DNA of 64,000 nucleotides from positions 4,717,001 to 4,781,000 of the forward strand of contig OU015567.1 of NCBI GenBank assembly GCA_907165135.1, in the 5' to 3' direction. Source of the stretch: Oikopleura dioica. Lineage: Eukaryota; Chordata; Appendicularia; Copelata; Oikopleuridae. Of the stretch, positions 54,347-64,000 are shown one piece after another. How positions within the stretch are numbered: the stretch's first letter is position 1; every line of letters begins with the position of its first letter. The position numbers were made by a program, and so were the translations under genes. The notes under the pieces were generated by a model. The model made no database searches, was not told the DNA's origin, and saw only the letters and a program-made list of their open reading frames with translations.

Positions 54347-56282
54347 TTACTGGTTGTTGTCCCGCACTCGATATTTCTGAAATAGACTGTCTAAAATTTC
54401 GCCAATTACTGTAGCTTACGTGAAGATCCTGGAGCTGCTGACGAGCATCGAGCAATTCAACACGGAGGCGAATGTTCTCCTTCTCAAGCCAAGCAGCACG
54501 CACCCGGATTTGATTTTCTTTCTTGTGCCGCGCTTTTTTCCAGGGCTAATTTTAATTGCTAAATTAGCAATGCTAATGAATTTCAGCCCGTCAAATACAA
54601 GATCGAATTCGAAAGAGCCCCTTCCTTCTCGGCTTCGTCTCGCAGCTGCGTTGTTCTTCACGCGACGAGTCCAGTATTTTGAGTCTTTAGCATGCTCTGT
54701 TTATGGCTTGAAAAGCTTCTTAGCAGAAAAAAGCCGCACGCGGCTTATTCTTAAAATTGTCCTTTCGAGTGCCATTCCTGGAACAAATTGCTGAATGAAA
54801 AGTTAAGATTTTTTCTTGTTTGAATTCTTTACCTTTTTGGCTTTTCGAACCATTATCTGCGGCGCAAGTTCTTCAGCTGAAAATTGCCTTGGGACCGAAG
54901 TCACAGATTGGGGCTGATGGGCTTGTTGTTCTTCCTCCTTGTTGCCATCTGGCATCTCAGCTAAGCAAAAGTAAGTTTGAAAGATGAAGGGGGGTGAAGA
55001 CGATACCTTGCATATGAGGATTGAATCGCTCATCCTCGCCGGTCTTCGCGAAGACATCCTCAAACTCGTCAAGAAGCTGGTTTAGCTCGTTGTTGTCCAT
55101 ATTGTTCGGATTCAGTGGCTGTTCTGCTGGTTCGTCAATATGCGCCTATAAAAAGAGGGCTGAGAGAATTAACAATTAAAGAATTAAGTTTCTTTGTTTT
55201 CTTGTTTCTGATTGGTTCAAAAAGAAAATAACGGATTCCTATTGGCTGTGAATAAAGAACTTCTTATAGAGTAGAAAAGAGATTGTAGGGGCTATCATTC
55301 GGGCTACCCCTAACCCTAATCTTAACCCAAGGTACTACGCCCCCGTTGGGCCCCCACCTAAGTGTTTCTAGTCCCTAACCCTAAGCTCTAATGAGAACCC
55401 CTCTTTACTAAAAAAAGAAATCTCTGCTCTGCGTTACCTGAAATTGTTCAAATCCAACCATGTATTGTGGATTCCAAAGTTGGGGAATCAGAGAGGCGCT
55501 GCTAGGTTCCAATTGTGACTGAATTCATCCGTAAACTTTGATTTGAAAAATAAATTTGGTACATATTGATTGTTAGTTTCGAAACAAGAGCGTAATTTTA
55601 TATGGCTCAGTGATTACATAAATCTCTACCTTGCGATCTTATCGAGCTCAAAATAATTGGATCAAGGTAAAAAAAGCTAATTTGAAGAATCCTATCTTCC
55701 TTGATTTTTGAGTTGAAGTCGTTGTCTACTTACAGTATTCGGCGTCTTTTGACTGGCGCTGGAGCAGCTTTCCTTGTTCATGTCGGGAGTCGATCCTTTT
55801 TGAACAGATTTAGTGTTGGTCTTTAGTGTTGTTTTCAGCAAAATAAATGTATTCTGAGACGACCGATTCCATAAATATTCCCTGTTCAAAACAAATTATG
55901 CCAATGTTACGTAACTATTCAAGAATCGTTATCAAAATTTAGTCCCTTACAAAATCAAAAACAAGGCTCGGGCGGCATAAATTCTTGATAAAAAACGTCA
56001 TATCGTTTGGTACCCCCTTTACCATGATAGAGTATCGTGTTAATACTTAAGGGTATAGTAGAGGACTCAGAGGACTTACGATAATTTGGTGGTGGAGCAG
56101 GAATACTGAGAAGTTTCAGGAACGAGTCGTCGGTGGTTTTCTTCTGATCTTTCCTAGAATACAGTAAGACAAGAATTCTCATCATATCCCAAAAAAAAAT
56201 AAGTGACCTAAAGATGATGAATTAAGGCTTACTTATTAGCCGGTTGGTTGATACTCCCGTTTCTGCTGTTAATGTTATCCAT
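54347..56282 (-). CDS. PAR-type bZIP transcription factor (HLF/DBP/TEF-like)
   Basis: Multi-exon gene from ATG 56282 (DNINSRNGSINQPANK) to TAA 54347-54349. Recognisable exons include KTTDDSFLKLLSIPAPPP, SLIPQLWNPQYMVGFEQF, NELNQLLDEFEDVFAKT, FSAEELAPQIMVRKAKK, the PAR/basic region DSKYWTRRVKNNAAARRSRE, and the leucine zipper IRVRAAWLEKENIRLRVELL. The FVP...KYWTRR...NN.AA.RSR order is diagnostic of the PAR group, which controls circadian, metabolic and cell-death genes. Introns 54697-54777 and 54533-54624 both lie within the DNA-binding region and both require GA...AG ends. The exons at about 55,700-56,010 are only partly resolved. Confidence 0.85.
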
Positions 56283-56887
56283 AGTTAGAAGTGCAGATCG
56301 ATAAAGTTTCAGTTACACAATCCGTTATCTCTTGTTAACTCGTAAGCCTGTAGAAATATGATAGATTCCTCGGTACTCGAGCAATTCTATAACCGTCTGA
56401 TTCGTGTTCCCCCTCGCTTGATGGCGCAAGAACAACAGTTTCCCTTCAGATATCGCAAATTCAGCAGAGTTAGTTACGAAAATAGATGTAATGCTAGCAA
56501 AATTTATATCAATCCTTGTCTCGTAGTCTTTTCAAAATAAAAAATAAGGATTTCTGTTTTCCAAAAATATCAATTTTATGATTTTTTCATTGAGTTCTTG
56601 GTAAAATTAACTTTGGTCAAATAAAAAATATTGGCTAAAAATTTGGTCAGAATTTAGCCATACTAAAATTGCCCCTCTTTTTCTAGTCAAAACTTCGTTT
56701 ACCTGGAGATATTTTTTAATCGACTTATAAATAAGTTTTTAAAAGTACTCTTTTTCGTGAAAGAATTTTGCAAAGACAAATCTTATGAAGCGCAATTTCG
56801 ATTTTTACGCGTTGAACTATTCTTTACATAACAATGTGAATCTTTATATAAAAAATTTTGCAAATGAAGCTTTAACGCATCAATTTT
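56283..56887. other. intergenic, no gene supported
   Basis: Promoter side of the bZIP gene and 3' side of the MRG15-like gene. A 60-codon frame at 56358-56540 lacks any recognisable feature and is not called. Confidence 0.4.
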
Positions 56888-58808
56888 TTATTCAGCAGCT
56901 CTGGCAGTGGAAGGATTAGTGAAATATTGGTTGATTTCAAGAAGAAGTTTGCTTTCGTCAATGCGTTTGCTGAAAAGAAGTCGTTTTTACGTTGAAATTA
57001 TGAAATCGATAAAGTGAACTCGGACGCTCTTATTTTCAGCCTTTGATTGAAGAGATGTTTTTACCTTGTCCAAAGAAGAAGAGATTGAATGGGGTCTTTG
57101 AGCATTTGAACATGCGCTGGATTTCGCAAAAGATCTTTCAAGAAATCGGGAAGTTTTGACAGAAAGCGGATGAAGTGGATGACCGAGCAGTGGTTTCTTG
57201 GAGAGCGGATGGTGGAGCAATTGAAATCTTTCTCAGAAGCTAGAAAACGCGATGAGCTTTCTTTTGAGCTTTGAACAACTTACGGTAAAGCAAAAAGTTT
57301 CCATAAACAACATCGAAATAAGCCAAGATGCCTTTTTCAAACTCCTCCATTTTTGAAGTTTCGAAATCGTCGAGAGTTTTCGACTCGCTTGTTCGAAACG
57401 CCTAGAAGAAAACTTATCAAAAATAGTTAGAACTAGCGCGTACTCGGAGAGAAGAAAGAAATTGTAATAATAATAACTATTACAATTATAACAATTAAAC
57501 TATAAATAATGCTCACATTCATAAACTCCGCGATGGAAGGACCGACGTTACACTTGGATGAACATCCTGCTTCAACGAGAGATTTGTCTTGCTTTCTTTG
57601 TTTCGAAATCGTTTCCAAAATAAAGATTTAATATTTTGTTATCGGGTTAGGGTTAGGGTTAGTGTTGCAATTTTTTGAGCTAGCTGAACTGAGCCATCTG
57701 AGCTAGCTGAGCTGCAGCTCAGCTCAAATCAGCTCAGCTCAATGGTTCTTCGATAAGAGCCAGCTCAGCTCAGCTGGCCCAGTTTTGACCTGAGCTCAGC
57801 TCAGCTCAGTGGTTATTAAACGAGGCCAGCTAAGCTCAGCTCAGCTCAATTTCGAATTCAGCTCAGAAAAAAACTTGCAACTCTGGTTAGGGTTAGCCTT
57901 CTGATTCCCCTGAGTAAGGGTTAGGGTGAGATTTAAGGTTCTTATTCACCGGAGTAAAAACACAAATGTCTCGTATTAGTACGATTATATTCGAAAAAAT
58001 ATAACAATAAAAGCTCTTAAATTGCGTAGCAATCCGCGAGTTCTTCTGCACCTCAAGCTGTCATCATCATCATCATGCCTCTTACTATTATAACTATGCT
58101 TTACTCCCCTATCCCTGCTCGGCTTAGCCGTTAATGTCTTTTGACTGCAAATAAATATCAATGAAAAAAAAAGACGATAGAATCGATAGGTGCATAATTA
58201 TGCTTATATATTGGTTTTTACGGGGTCATATAATTTCATCCATTTAATCGATGAAACAATCCTTGAGAATTTCCACAATATTCTGAGGCAATTCAAATGG
58301 CAATTCCTTCCCACTCTCTTCCTCGTCTGCGAGACTGATGGAGAGCTTCCTCTTGCGGCTCCTCGAGTTCTTCGATTTTTCGATTTTTTCTGCCTCTAGA
58401 AAGCGCCAAAGAATCTTACATAACAAAGAGCAATGAAAATTTTTACCTTTGCATTCAGCGAGAAGATTTTCCATTTTTTGGGTGTTCTCTTATTTCAAAT
58501 TTTTTCATGGGGAAAAGAGGGTGGTTTTTTTTACCTTTGTTTTTCTTCAAAATATCTGTTTCACTGACCCATGTGTCCCAGGATTTCGACCATCCAACGT
58601 AGTGAATGTGATAAACTGAAGAGGATTAAACCTAACGCGGCTCGTTTCAAATTGGTCACGTGATTAATTTTCAAAAACAATGGAAAACTCCCTTTCTGAA
58701 AAAAAACTTACGGGTTTCATTTTTCTTCTCTTTGACTGTCAGAATTTTCGCTTCGTACAGTAACTCGTCGTGAAAAGACAGAACTCTTTCGCCTTTTACA
58801 AAAGCCAT
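56888..58808 (-). CDS. MORF4L1: MRG15/MORF4L1-like chromodomain protein
   Basis: Starts at ATG 58808 with FVKGERVLSFHDELLYEAKI followed in the next exon by YHIHYVGWSKSWDTWVSETD, a chromo-barrel domain that binds methylated H3K36 in NuA4 and Sin3 complexes. A basic linker (SRSRKRKLS) and ELPFELPQNIVEILKDCFID start the MRG domain, which continues as CNVGPSIAEFMN, GILAYFDVVYGNFLLYPSEK, HFIRFLSKLPDFL and KRLLFSKRIDESKLLLEINQ. Stop at 56888-56890. The intron between CFID (58245) and TISKQRK (about 57620) is about 0.6 kb and contains repeats; neither a normal GT donor nor an AG acceptor is visible at the expected boundary, so this junction is unresolved. Confidence 0.85.
57640..57900. repeat. AGCTC pentanucleotide fold-back array flanked by TTAGGG repeats
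   Basis: Dozens of AGCTC/GAGCT units in both orientations form a large imperfect palindrome. The edges TTGCAATTTTTTGAGCT and AGCTCAGAAAAAAACTTGCAA are inverted copies of each other. Outside them lie TTAGGGTTAGGGTTAG (57645) and GGTTAGGGTTAG (57885). The array lies inside the MRG15-like intron. Confidence 0.8.
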
Positions 58809-59576
58809 GGGGGATAAAAAAATGAAGAAGGGGTTGTTTTATTATTGGAAAAGAGGAGGGCAAGGAAGGGTTGAAGAAAGTTCAGTCTGGCAGAATACGA
58901 AAACGCAAGTCTCCTTCGAATACCTTACCTTACTTGGTAATGATGTGGTAATCACTAAAACGTGGCACGCGCCAAGCCCGGCTTCTGAAATCGCGACGAA
59001 ATCCAAAAATTGCCGCTCCTCTTCCAAAAAAATTATGGGGTTCCCTTCTTTAACACCTATGTATTCCTCAAGGAGACATCCTGATAATATACAGTGATAA
59101 TATACAGATGGATATCATACTCTATAAGGGGCCCTTATTCGGGGCAAAAGCTTTCGTTTGACTCAGTCAGATTCCCTTAATTATAACTCTAACTCCCTTA
59201 AAAATCAGTTTGAAAAACAGGTCCAGAAAAAAATCCCCAGAAAATAGTAGTTGCCCTTAATTTATGACTGAAAATTTAAGAAAATTCGTTAAGAGAGGGA
59301 CACCCTTAAGAAATCCGTCTAAATAAGGACCTCTTAAATAAATTGGTCCGTTAAAATCGAGACACTCTTATCGAAATAATACCGCATCATAAAATGAACT
59401 CCTCTACGTAATTATTTATCCACTTTGTTTACCTCCTTGTTTTCATCCCTGCGGTTGCTCCAGTGATGTGGCTCCCTCCTTGTCTAGCGGATTGAATTTG
59501 CTTTATCAAATTTTGCAAATTCGTTATTCTCAATTTTGTCCAGCCATCGATTAGAAGCGGCAGAATTGTAGAAATT
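58809..59576. other. intergenic, no gene supported
   Basis: Divergent promoter region between the MRG15-like and PLA2-like genes. The stretch 59100-59370 has several CCCTTAA/TTAAGGG motifs that may be eroded TTAA-element ends, but no complete pair is found. Confidence 0.35.
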
Positions 59577-61146
59577 ATGAAATTGTTAGTCGTTTTTGTC
59601 GCTTTGGCGGCTGCGCAAAAAGATGGAAAGAGGAAGAAAGGAAAACTTGGAAGAGATAGATTTCCGATGGATGGAGAAGATCTTAAATTTGAGGAAAGGT
59701 GTAAGTTTGTTTCTAGATAAACAATTGCTTGTTTTTGGTAAGGGTTGAAGATAGATTAAGGAGAAGGGTTAGGGTTAGCAATATTGCCGAAAAGTTTTCG
59801 CGAAAAAGGTGAAATTTTAAAAGTCGAAAGTGATTTTTCCTAGCCCGGAGATAGGAAAAATAACTGGTAGGCGGTTACTCGATTTGCGATTGGTCGATTG
59901 GCTTAATCCAAGCTTCTGATTGGCAGAAAATTCTCTTGAAAAATTATGTCGCAAATTTTCAGCTACTAGTAAAACCAGTGACGCGTAATTGAGAGAAATT
60001 AAACCAACCATCCATTATATAAATGATGACAATTAAATATATTGAAAGTATGATCGCGTCATCAAGTACGTCGTTCTATATTTGCACCTTGAAAAAGGAC
60101 GATTATCGCGAGTTCGGTCTCCCTGACGATTTCAACCAAGAAACCGACTATTCCGCCGCCGTGGACGGTTGGGACGGATGGTTTCAGAACTTCAACTGGA
60201 CCCAGTACATCGCAGGAGACGACGTTGCCGAAGAGTTTTTCCGACGACCATCGATGGTCCGAAACGGAATGAGTCTTCAAGAGCGACTCGAGTACCGAAA
60301 ATTCAAAACGCTCAAGCTCATGGTCATGTATCTCCAAACTTTGCCGCTCTTCGGAAAATTCTGCTACTACGGCTGCTATTGCTTTCCAAATGTCGGGGAG
60401 GACTTTACTGTTGGAAGAGGAACCCCAGTTGATGAGGTGAAGTCTTTCAAAAGAAAAAAATTGAAAATTGAAATTCTAAATTTTAGGTTGACAAAAAATG
60501 CCGCGACTTTTCAAACTGCTACAAATGTGTCAAGAACGACTTCAAGGAGACCTGCAAGCATACACAGCCCTATTCTTTCGAAGGGCGAGAGGTTCCTCTT
60601 CTTTGATCCCTCATTTCTCATTCGTCATTGATTTTTTTCAGGACCCGGTTACTGGATCGAGATATCTTGTCTGCAAAAACACCCCTGGAACATGCAGAAG
60701 ATCCCTGTGCGAATGTGACAAGCGACTTGCTGAAGAACTTTCCGCCAACGAGGTTTTTTCTACTTTTTTACATCGCCTCATTCGAATCTCTCTTTAGTGG
60801 TTCTGGGTTCCGATGAATCACAAGAACTGGGGTGGCTTCCAGAAAGAAGAAAGCTGCCGATCCGCAAGTGGTGGTTCTTCAAGCCGATCGGTGATGGAAA
60901 AACAGGAGCCAGTGTACCGATGTTGCGGCAAATACCCAGACCGATTTCCCTTCCAGTTCCAGACTTCTAGCGGCGAGCAACGAAGGACCGGATGATAAAA
61001 TTAAGGGTTTCACTTAAAAGAAGCCGATTTTTTATCCGAAAAAAAGATGCTGCTTGGGAAAAACTTACGATCCAAAGACCCTCGAGTGCTGCAACAAAAG
61101 ACCGACTCCTGGCATCACTTCGATTGGAACTTGTGGACTCATGTGA
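59577..61146 (+). CDS. secreted PLA2-like pseudoenzyme with galaxin-like C-terminus
   Basis: ATG 59577 opens a signal peptide (KLLVVFVALAAAQ) and a basic short exon. After a ~350-bp intron the PLA2-like part begins (MYLQTLPLFGKFCYYGCYCF, then GRGTPVDE, KKCRDFSNCYKCVKNDF, and CRRSLCECDKRLAEELSANE). The Cys ladder is right, but the catalytic His-Asp of the usual CCxxHDxCY is replaced by F-S (CRDFSNC), so catalysis is unlikely; otoconin-type scaffolding proteins show comparable losses. The C-terminus has di-cysteine units (RCCGKYPDRFPFQ, CCLGKTYDPKTLECC) as in galaxins. An intron near 60600 has GG or GA ends and the last one (about 60985-61050) appears to use GC. Stop at 61144-61146. Confidence 0.65.
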
Positions 61147-61437
61147 GAAAAGAAATGCTTCAAAATAAGAAAATAGTGCAAGTTTCTTTGAAGCAAAACC
61201 TGTAAATAGAAACTATTTTTTATCTCGTCAAAATGATGAAATCAATAAAACTCAAGAACAACTTCCCTTTGTTCTCTTTCTTTGATTTCTTCTAAATTGA
61301 CTCCTCGTTGATTTCAATTCGCGAAAATCGATCCCTGGCAAGAGCATGTTTCCTAAATCGACTTTGACAAAATCATCATGACAGCTATCGCTTCCAAAGT
61401 CGTATAAATTCCGTTACTTTTTATTCGTTTTCAAACA

Positions 61438-61677
61438 ATGCTGCTAAAAATCTTTCCTTTTTTCATCTCTCAACTTTTTTGCTCTGCAATTTTCGACCCC
61501 TTCTATGATCGAAAAAACGCCTTTCTCAACGGGCAAGATCTTTTCAAAAGAGTCAAGCTGATCAGAGCGCAAAAGCGGGAAGGAAATTCCAAAATCGGAA
61601 ATGAGATCGTTCCCGCTGACTTTTCTGATGTTTACGATGATTTTGTTTACTATCATCCATTGAACATGTATTTCTAA
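61438..61677 (+). CDS. small secreted protein
   Basis: A 79-codon single exon with a signal peptide (LLKIFPFFISQLFCSAIFD). The mature ~60 residues are charged and lack Cys. A TATAAA at about 61403-61408 lies 30 bp upstream, and an AATAAA overlaps the stop. Both support a real short gene. Family unknown. Confidence 0.65.
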   Translation: MLLKIFPFFISQLFCSAIFDPFYDRKNAFLNGQDLFKRVKLIRAQKREGNSKIGNEIVPADFSDVYDDFVYYHPLNMYF

Positions 61678-61705
61678 ATAAAGTGTTTATTCATTTGCCT
61701 TTGAT

Positions 61706-62088
61706 TCAATTTCTGGCAGTTTGAAAGTCGATAAGTTCAACGTCGAAAATGAGCGTCGAGTTGGGAGGAATCACTGGTGGGTAACCTCGCGGTCCGTAGG
61801 CGTAGTCGGGAGTGCAGGTGAGTTTGGCGCGCTGTCCCTTGGCCATTTGAGCGACTCCTTCGTCCCAGCCCTTGATTACCTGGCCGACTCCGAGGGCGAA
61901 AACGAACGGCTGAAAATGTAAAGAATGACGTTTCATTTATGATTGGGTACCTGTCCTCGATCCCTGCTAGAGTCAAAAACGCTGCCATTTTCTAGTGTTC
62001 CAGTGTAGTGAACTATAACTGGAGATCCAATTGCAGGCTTGTTATCAGCATTTGGAGGAGGGGTGATTGTTTCGACTGTTACTCCCAT
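61706..62088 (-). CDS. FKBP1A: FKBP12-type peptidyl-prolyl isomerase
   Basis: Exons 62088-61951 and 61909-61706 (41-bp intron) give 113 residues, the size of FKBP12. Start [10 protein letters not shown], then [72 protein letters not shown] and TLIFDVELI. The residues lining the FK506/rapamycin pocket (Y, F, D, V-I, W, Y, F) are in place. Cytosolic prolyl isomerase and calcium-channel partner in animals. The insertion of a few residues before the C-terminus is minor. Confidence 0.95.
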
Positions 62089-62467
62089 TTAGATTCACTC
62101 TTTCTCTCTTTCTTTCTTGCTGGTTTGAGAAGACTAGATGAAAAAAAAGTCAGAACAAGGTGAGATATCCAGGAGCGTTACTCAGCTGTTTTCTGGCGCC
62201 TGCACGTCTTATCGCAAGATTGCACGGAAAAGTACCTTGGCACAACCAACTCGCCAGTTTGTGAATCAGCGGCGGTTCAAAATAGAAGGCTGAAGAAGTC
62301 TTCAATAGAATATTATCAAGAAGAAAAGAAAAATGTGGACTCTGTAATCTATTATCTTATATATTGAAATTTCTATTTTTGGATGTTGTATTTGACTTAT
62401 CAGTGTAGCAGCGCAAGCTGATTTATTTCGGGCTGAATTTTTTGTTAAATTCGAAATAAAATACAGT

Positions 62468-63110
62468 GATAATTTCAAAAAAAATTTTGCGGGTCCGGAA
62501 ATCATAAAAAATCTGAAAGTGCAGTTTTATTCAGCTCGCCGAGACGAGTCGAATGGTGGGTCAAACTTTTGATGACTCCAATGATTAACCGGTTAACCGG
62601 CAGTTTCCCGGAAAATACATTTCCGGTCGCCGTTTTTGTTCTAGAAATGCTTGAATGACAAAAAAGCGGGAAACTGGTCCTTAAAGTTGGTTCTTTTGTT
62701 GGCGAAAAAATTAAAATCATATCTCTAGCCATAAGATGCTTATCACCCAAATTCTATTTTCTCATGAAAATGGGACCGAAAATTAGGAAGGTGCAGCAAC
62801 AAAGAAATACATACAAAATTTAGAATTTTAATCGAAAAAAAAGTTCCGCTTTATATTTGACCAATATATTTTTGCCCACAGTAGAACTGACCATAAGGAT
62901 CAGTTTCCAGGTTTATTTATCATCCTAGCATTTCTAGAACAAAAATGGCGACCGGAAACGTATTTTCCAGTAACCAGCTGGTTAACCGGTCAATCCTTGG
63001 AGTTATCAAGAGTTTGACCCACTATTCGACTCGTCTTCACGAGCTGAAGAAAACTGCACTTTCAGAATTTTTACGATTTTCAGACCCGCAAAAAATTTTT
63101 TGAAATTATC
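62468..63110. mobile_element. MITE with long terminal inverted repeats
   Basis: The left ~180 bp (GATAATTTCAAAAAAAATTT..., including GGTTAACCGG and CCGGTCGCC) is repeated in reverse at the right end (... AAATTTTTTGAAATTATC at 63110), with about 270 bp of AT-rich spacer between. Both sides are flanked by CAGT (62464-62467 and 63111-63114), a 4-bp target duplication. No ORF of note. Confidence 0.8.
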
Positions 63111-63728
63111 CAGTCAAAGCGTTGAAACAGTTTTGACGGACAGAAGGTAACATTGCTTATTTTGCGTAATAAGTTCATCGGAACATATGTTTGTAACTCT
63201 GAACGATTGAGTCTCCTGAAACTTGCAAAGAAGTTTTTTAAGGAGCATCTAATTGAAACTTTTTGGTTCTGTTTTTCTTTAGTTTTGACCATTTCTGAAT
63301 ATTTAAAGAGATCATCTTATCAAGACTCGTATCGATTCTGCTGAGCGCAGATCAATTAGATAGTTCTATTATTGTTTCTATCCTCTAAGCTCCCCCCGCA
63401 TTTCTATTGAACATGCTTGACCGCAAGCTACGTAGTGGCGACATACAGTACTTTTAATACCAAAGCGGTTATATGAACAGAAAGATGGCGCCTCAACCCT
63501 TCTTTTTTTTCTTGCCTCTCTTTTACGGAGGGCTTATTTCTTTCCGAATATTTTATCCAACTATAAGCACTTAAACTTTTTACGAAGAAAATAAGAGCTT
63601 AAAATACTTCGAAAAAAGATGTAGGTCTAAGAAAGGGGCGGAATTGCAAATTTAGCATTTTTGAGAGCAGAGTAGAGATATTTGTCAAATCTCATCGTTA
63701 AAAACATTGTTGAAAAATAGGGCGACAC
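63111..63728. other. non-coding, no gene supported
   Basis: AT-rich tail region. The 63-codon frame at 63153-63344 shows no signal, domain or plausible splice partner and is not called. Confidence 0.35.
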
Positions 63729-64000
63729 TGGTTTTGTCGCCTAATGTCGCTGAATGTCGTCGAATGTCGCCAAATGTCGCAAAATGTCGTCAAATGTCGT
63801 CGAATGTCGCCAAATGTCGTCAAATGTCGTCTTATGTCGCTGAATGTCGCTAAATGTTGCTTAATGTCGCTGAATGTCGCTAAATGTCGCCGAATGTCGC
63901 CGAATGTCGCCGAATGTCGCCAAAAAGGCAATTTTGTAGAAATAAAAAGTACAAAAAACACTGCTTTTCTACTTTCAAACAAAAAAATGGCGACATTCGG
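63729..64000. repeat. 10-bp AATGTCG array with inverted unit at the window end
   Basis: About twenty units of the form NNNAATGTCG in tandem (63740-63920), a spacer, then GGCGACATTCGG in the opposite direction at 63987-64000. This suggests the left arm and loop of a fold-back structure that continues beyond the window. It resembles the 7050-7178 palindrome in unit sequence. Confidence 0.75.

Noticed and set aside
57645-57660. TTAGGG repeats as evidence of a chromosome end
   Set aside because: Only a few units at several scattered sites (also near 55310, 57885 and 59770), inside gene space; they are interstitial.
63698-63982. 94-codon frame with repeating TFGDIRRHL peptide
   Set aside because: Produced by the 10-bp AATGTCG array, with no independent evidence of coding.

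Overview
The window is animal nuclear DNA, and the best fit is a larvacean tunicate (Oikopleura-like). Nearly all genes are split by introns of about 40-60 bp and are closely packed. Many introns can only be joined in frame with a GA...AG boundary, with a few GC...AG, and this GA-AG usage is characteristic of Oikopleura dioica. The protein types also fit: ZP, CUB, C-type lectin, mucin and Ly6-like secreted proteins, kelch-like proteins with a larvacean look, and clear animal orthologues (neutral ceramidase, FKBP12, MRG15, a PAR bZIP factor, an RGS protein). The species is an inference; no search was run.

Layout. 1-9,112: secreted or membrane genes, mostly minus strand. One (2,286-6,532) carries a 0.7-kb TTAA-flanked element inside its coding sequence, and a CUB gene has an intron occupied by an antisense tRNA-Lys-like gene. 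9,816-25,049: a mucin/lectin gene, then a minus-strand run of extracellular-biology genes: two multi-domain Ly6-like proteins (one probably GPI-anchored), a GT31 glycosyltransferase, a small secreted peptide, a sulfotransferase, a secreted protein and a ZP protein. 25,364-29,945: an LRR protein and a complete 10-exon neutral ceramidase. 30,305-33,356: kelch-like genes.

33,278-51,038 is a 17.8-kb island bounded by two inverted copies of a ~0.4-kb repeat, with halves of kelch-like genes on both outer sides. Inside are a zinc-finger/transposase-like/Ulp1-protease gene broken by a fold-back repeat, a TTAA-flanked element with a second fold-back repeat nested in it, a tight minus-strand run of unknown membrane or secreted genes that looks like an operon, a GC-rich minisatellite, and single-exon pieces resembling cellular genes (CHERP-like SURP, ceramide-kinase-like N-terminus, RRP36, a PLA2-like piece). 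This is the most unusual part of the window.

51,463-62,088 is ordinary compact gene space: a two-TM membrane protein, RGS, PAR bZIP, MRG15, a PLA2-like/galaxin-like pseudoenzyme, a secreted peptide and FKBP12. 62,468-64,000 is repeat-rich: a MITE with long inverted repeats and a short-period AATGTCG array running off the end.

Exon boundaries come from reading-frame continuity by eye. Boundaries quoted to the base are consistent in frame but untested against transcripts.
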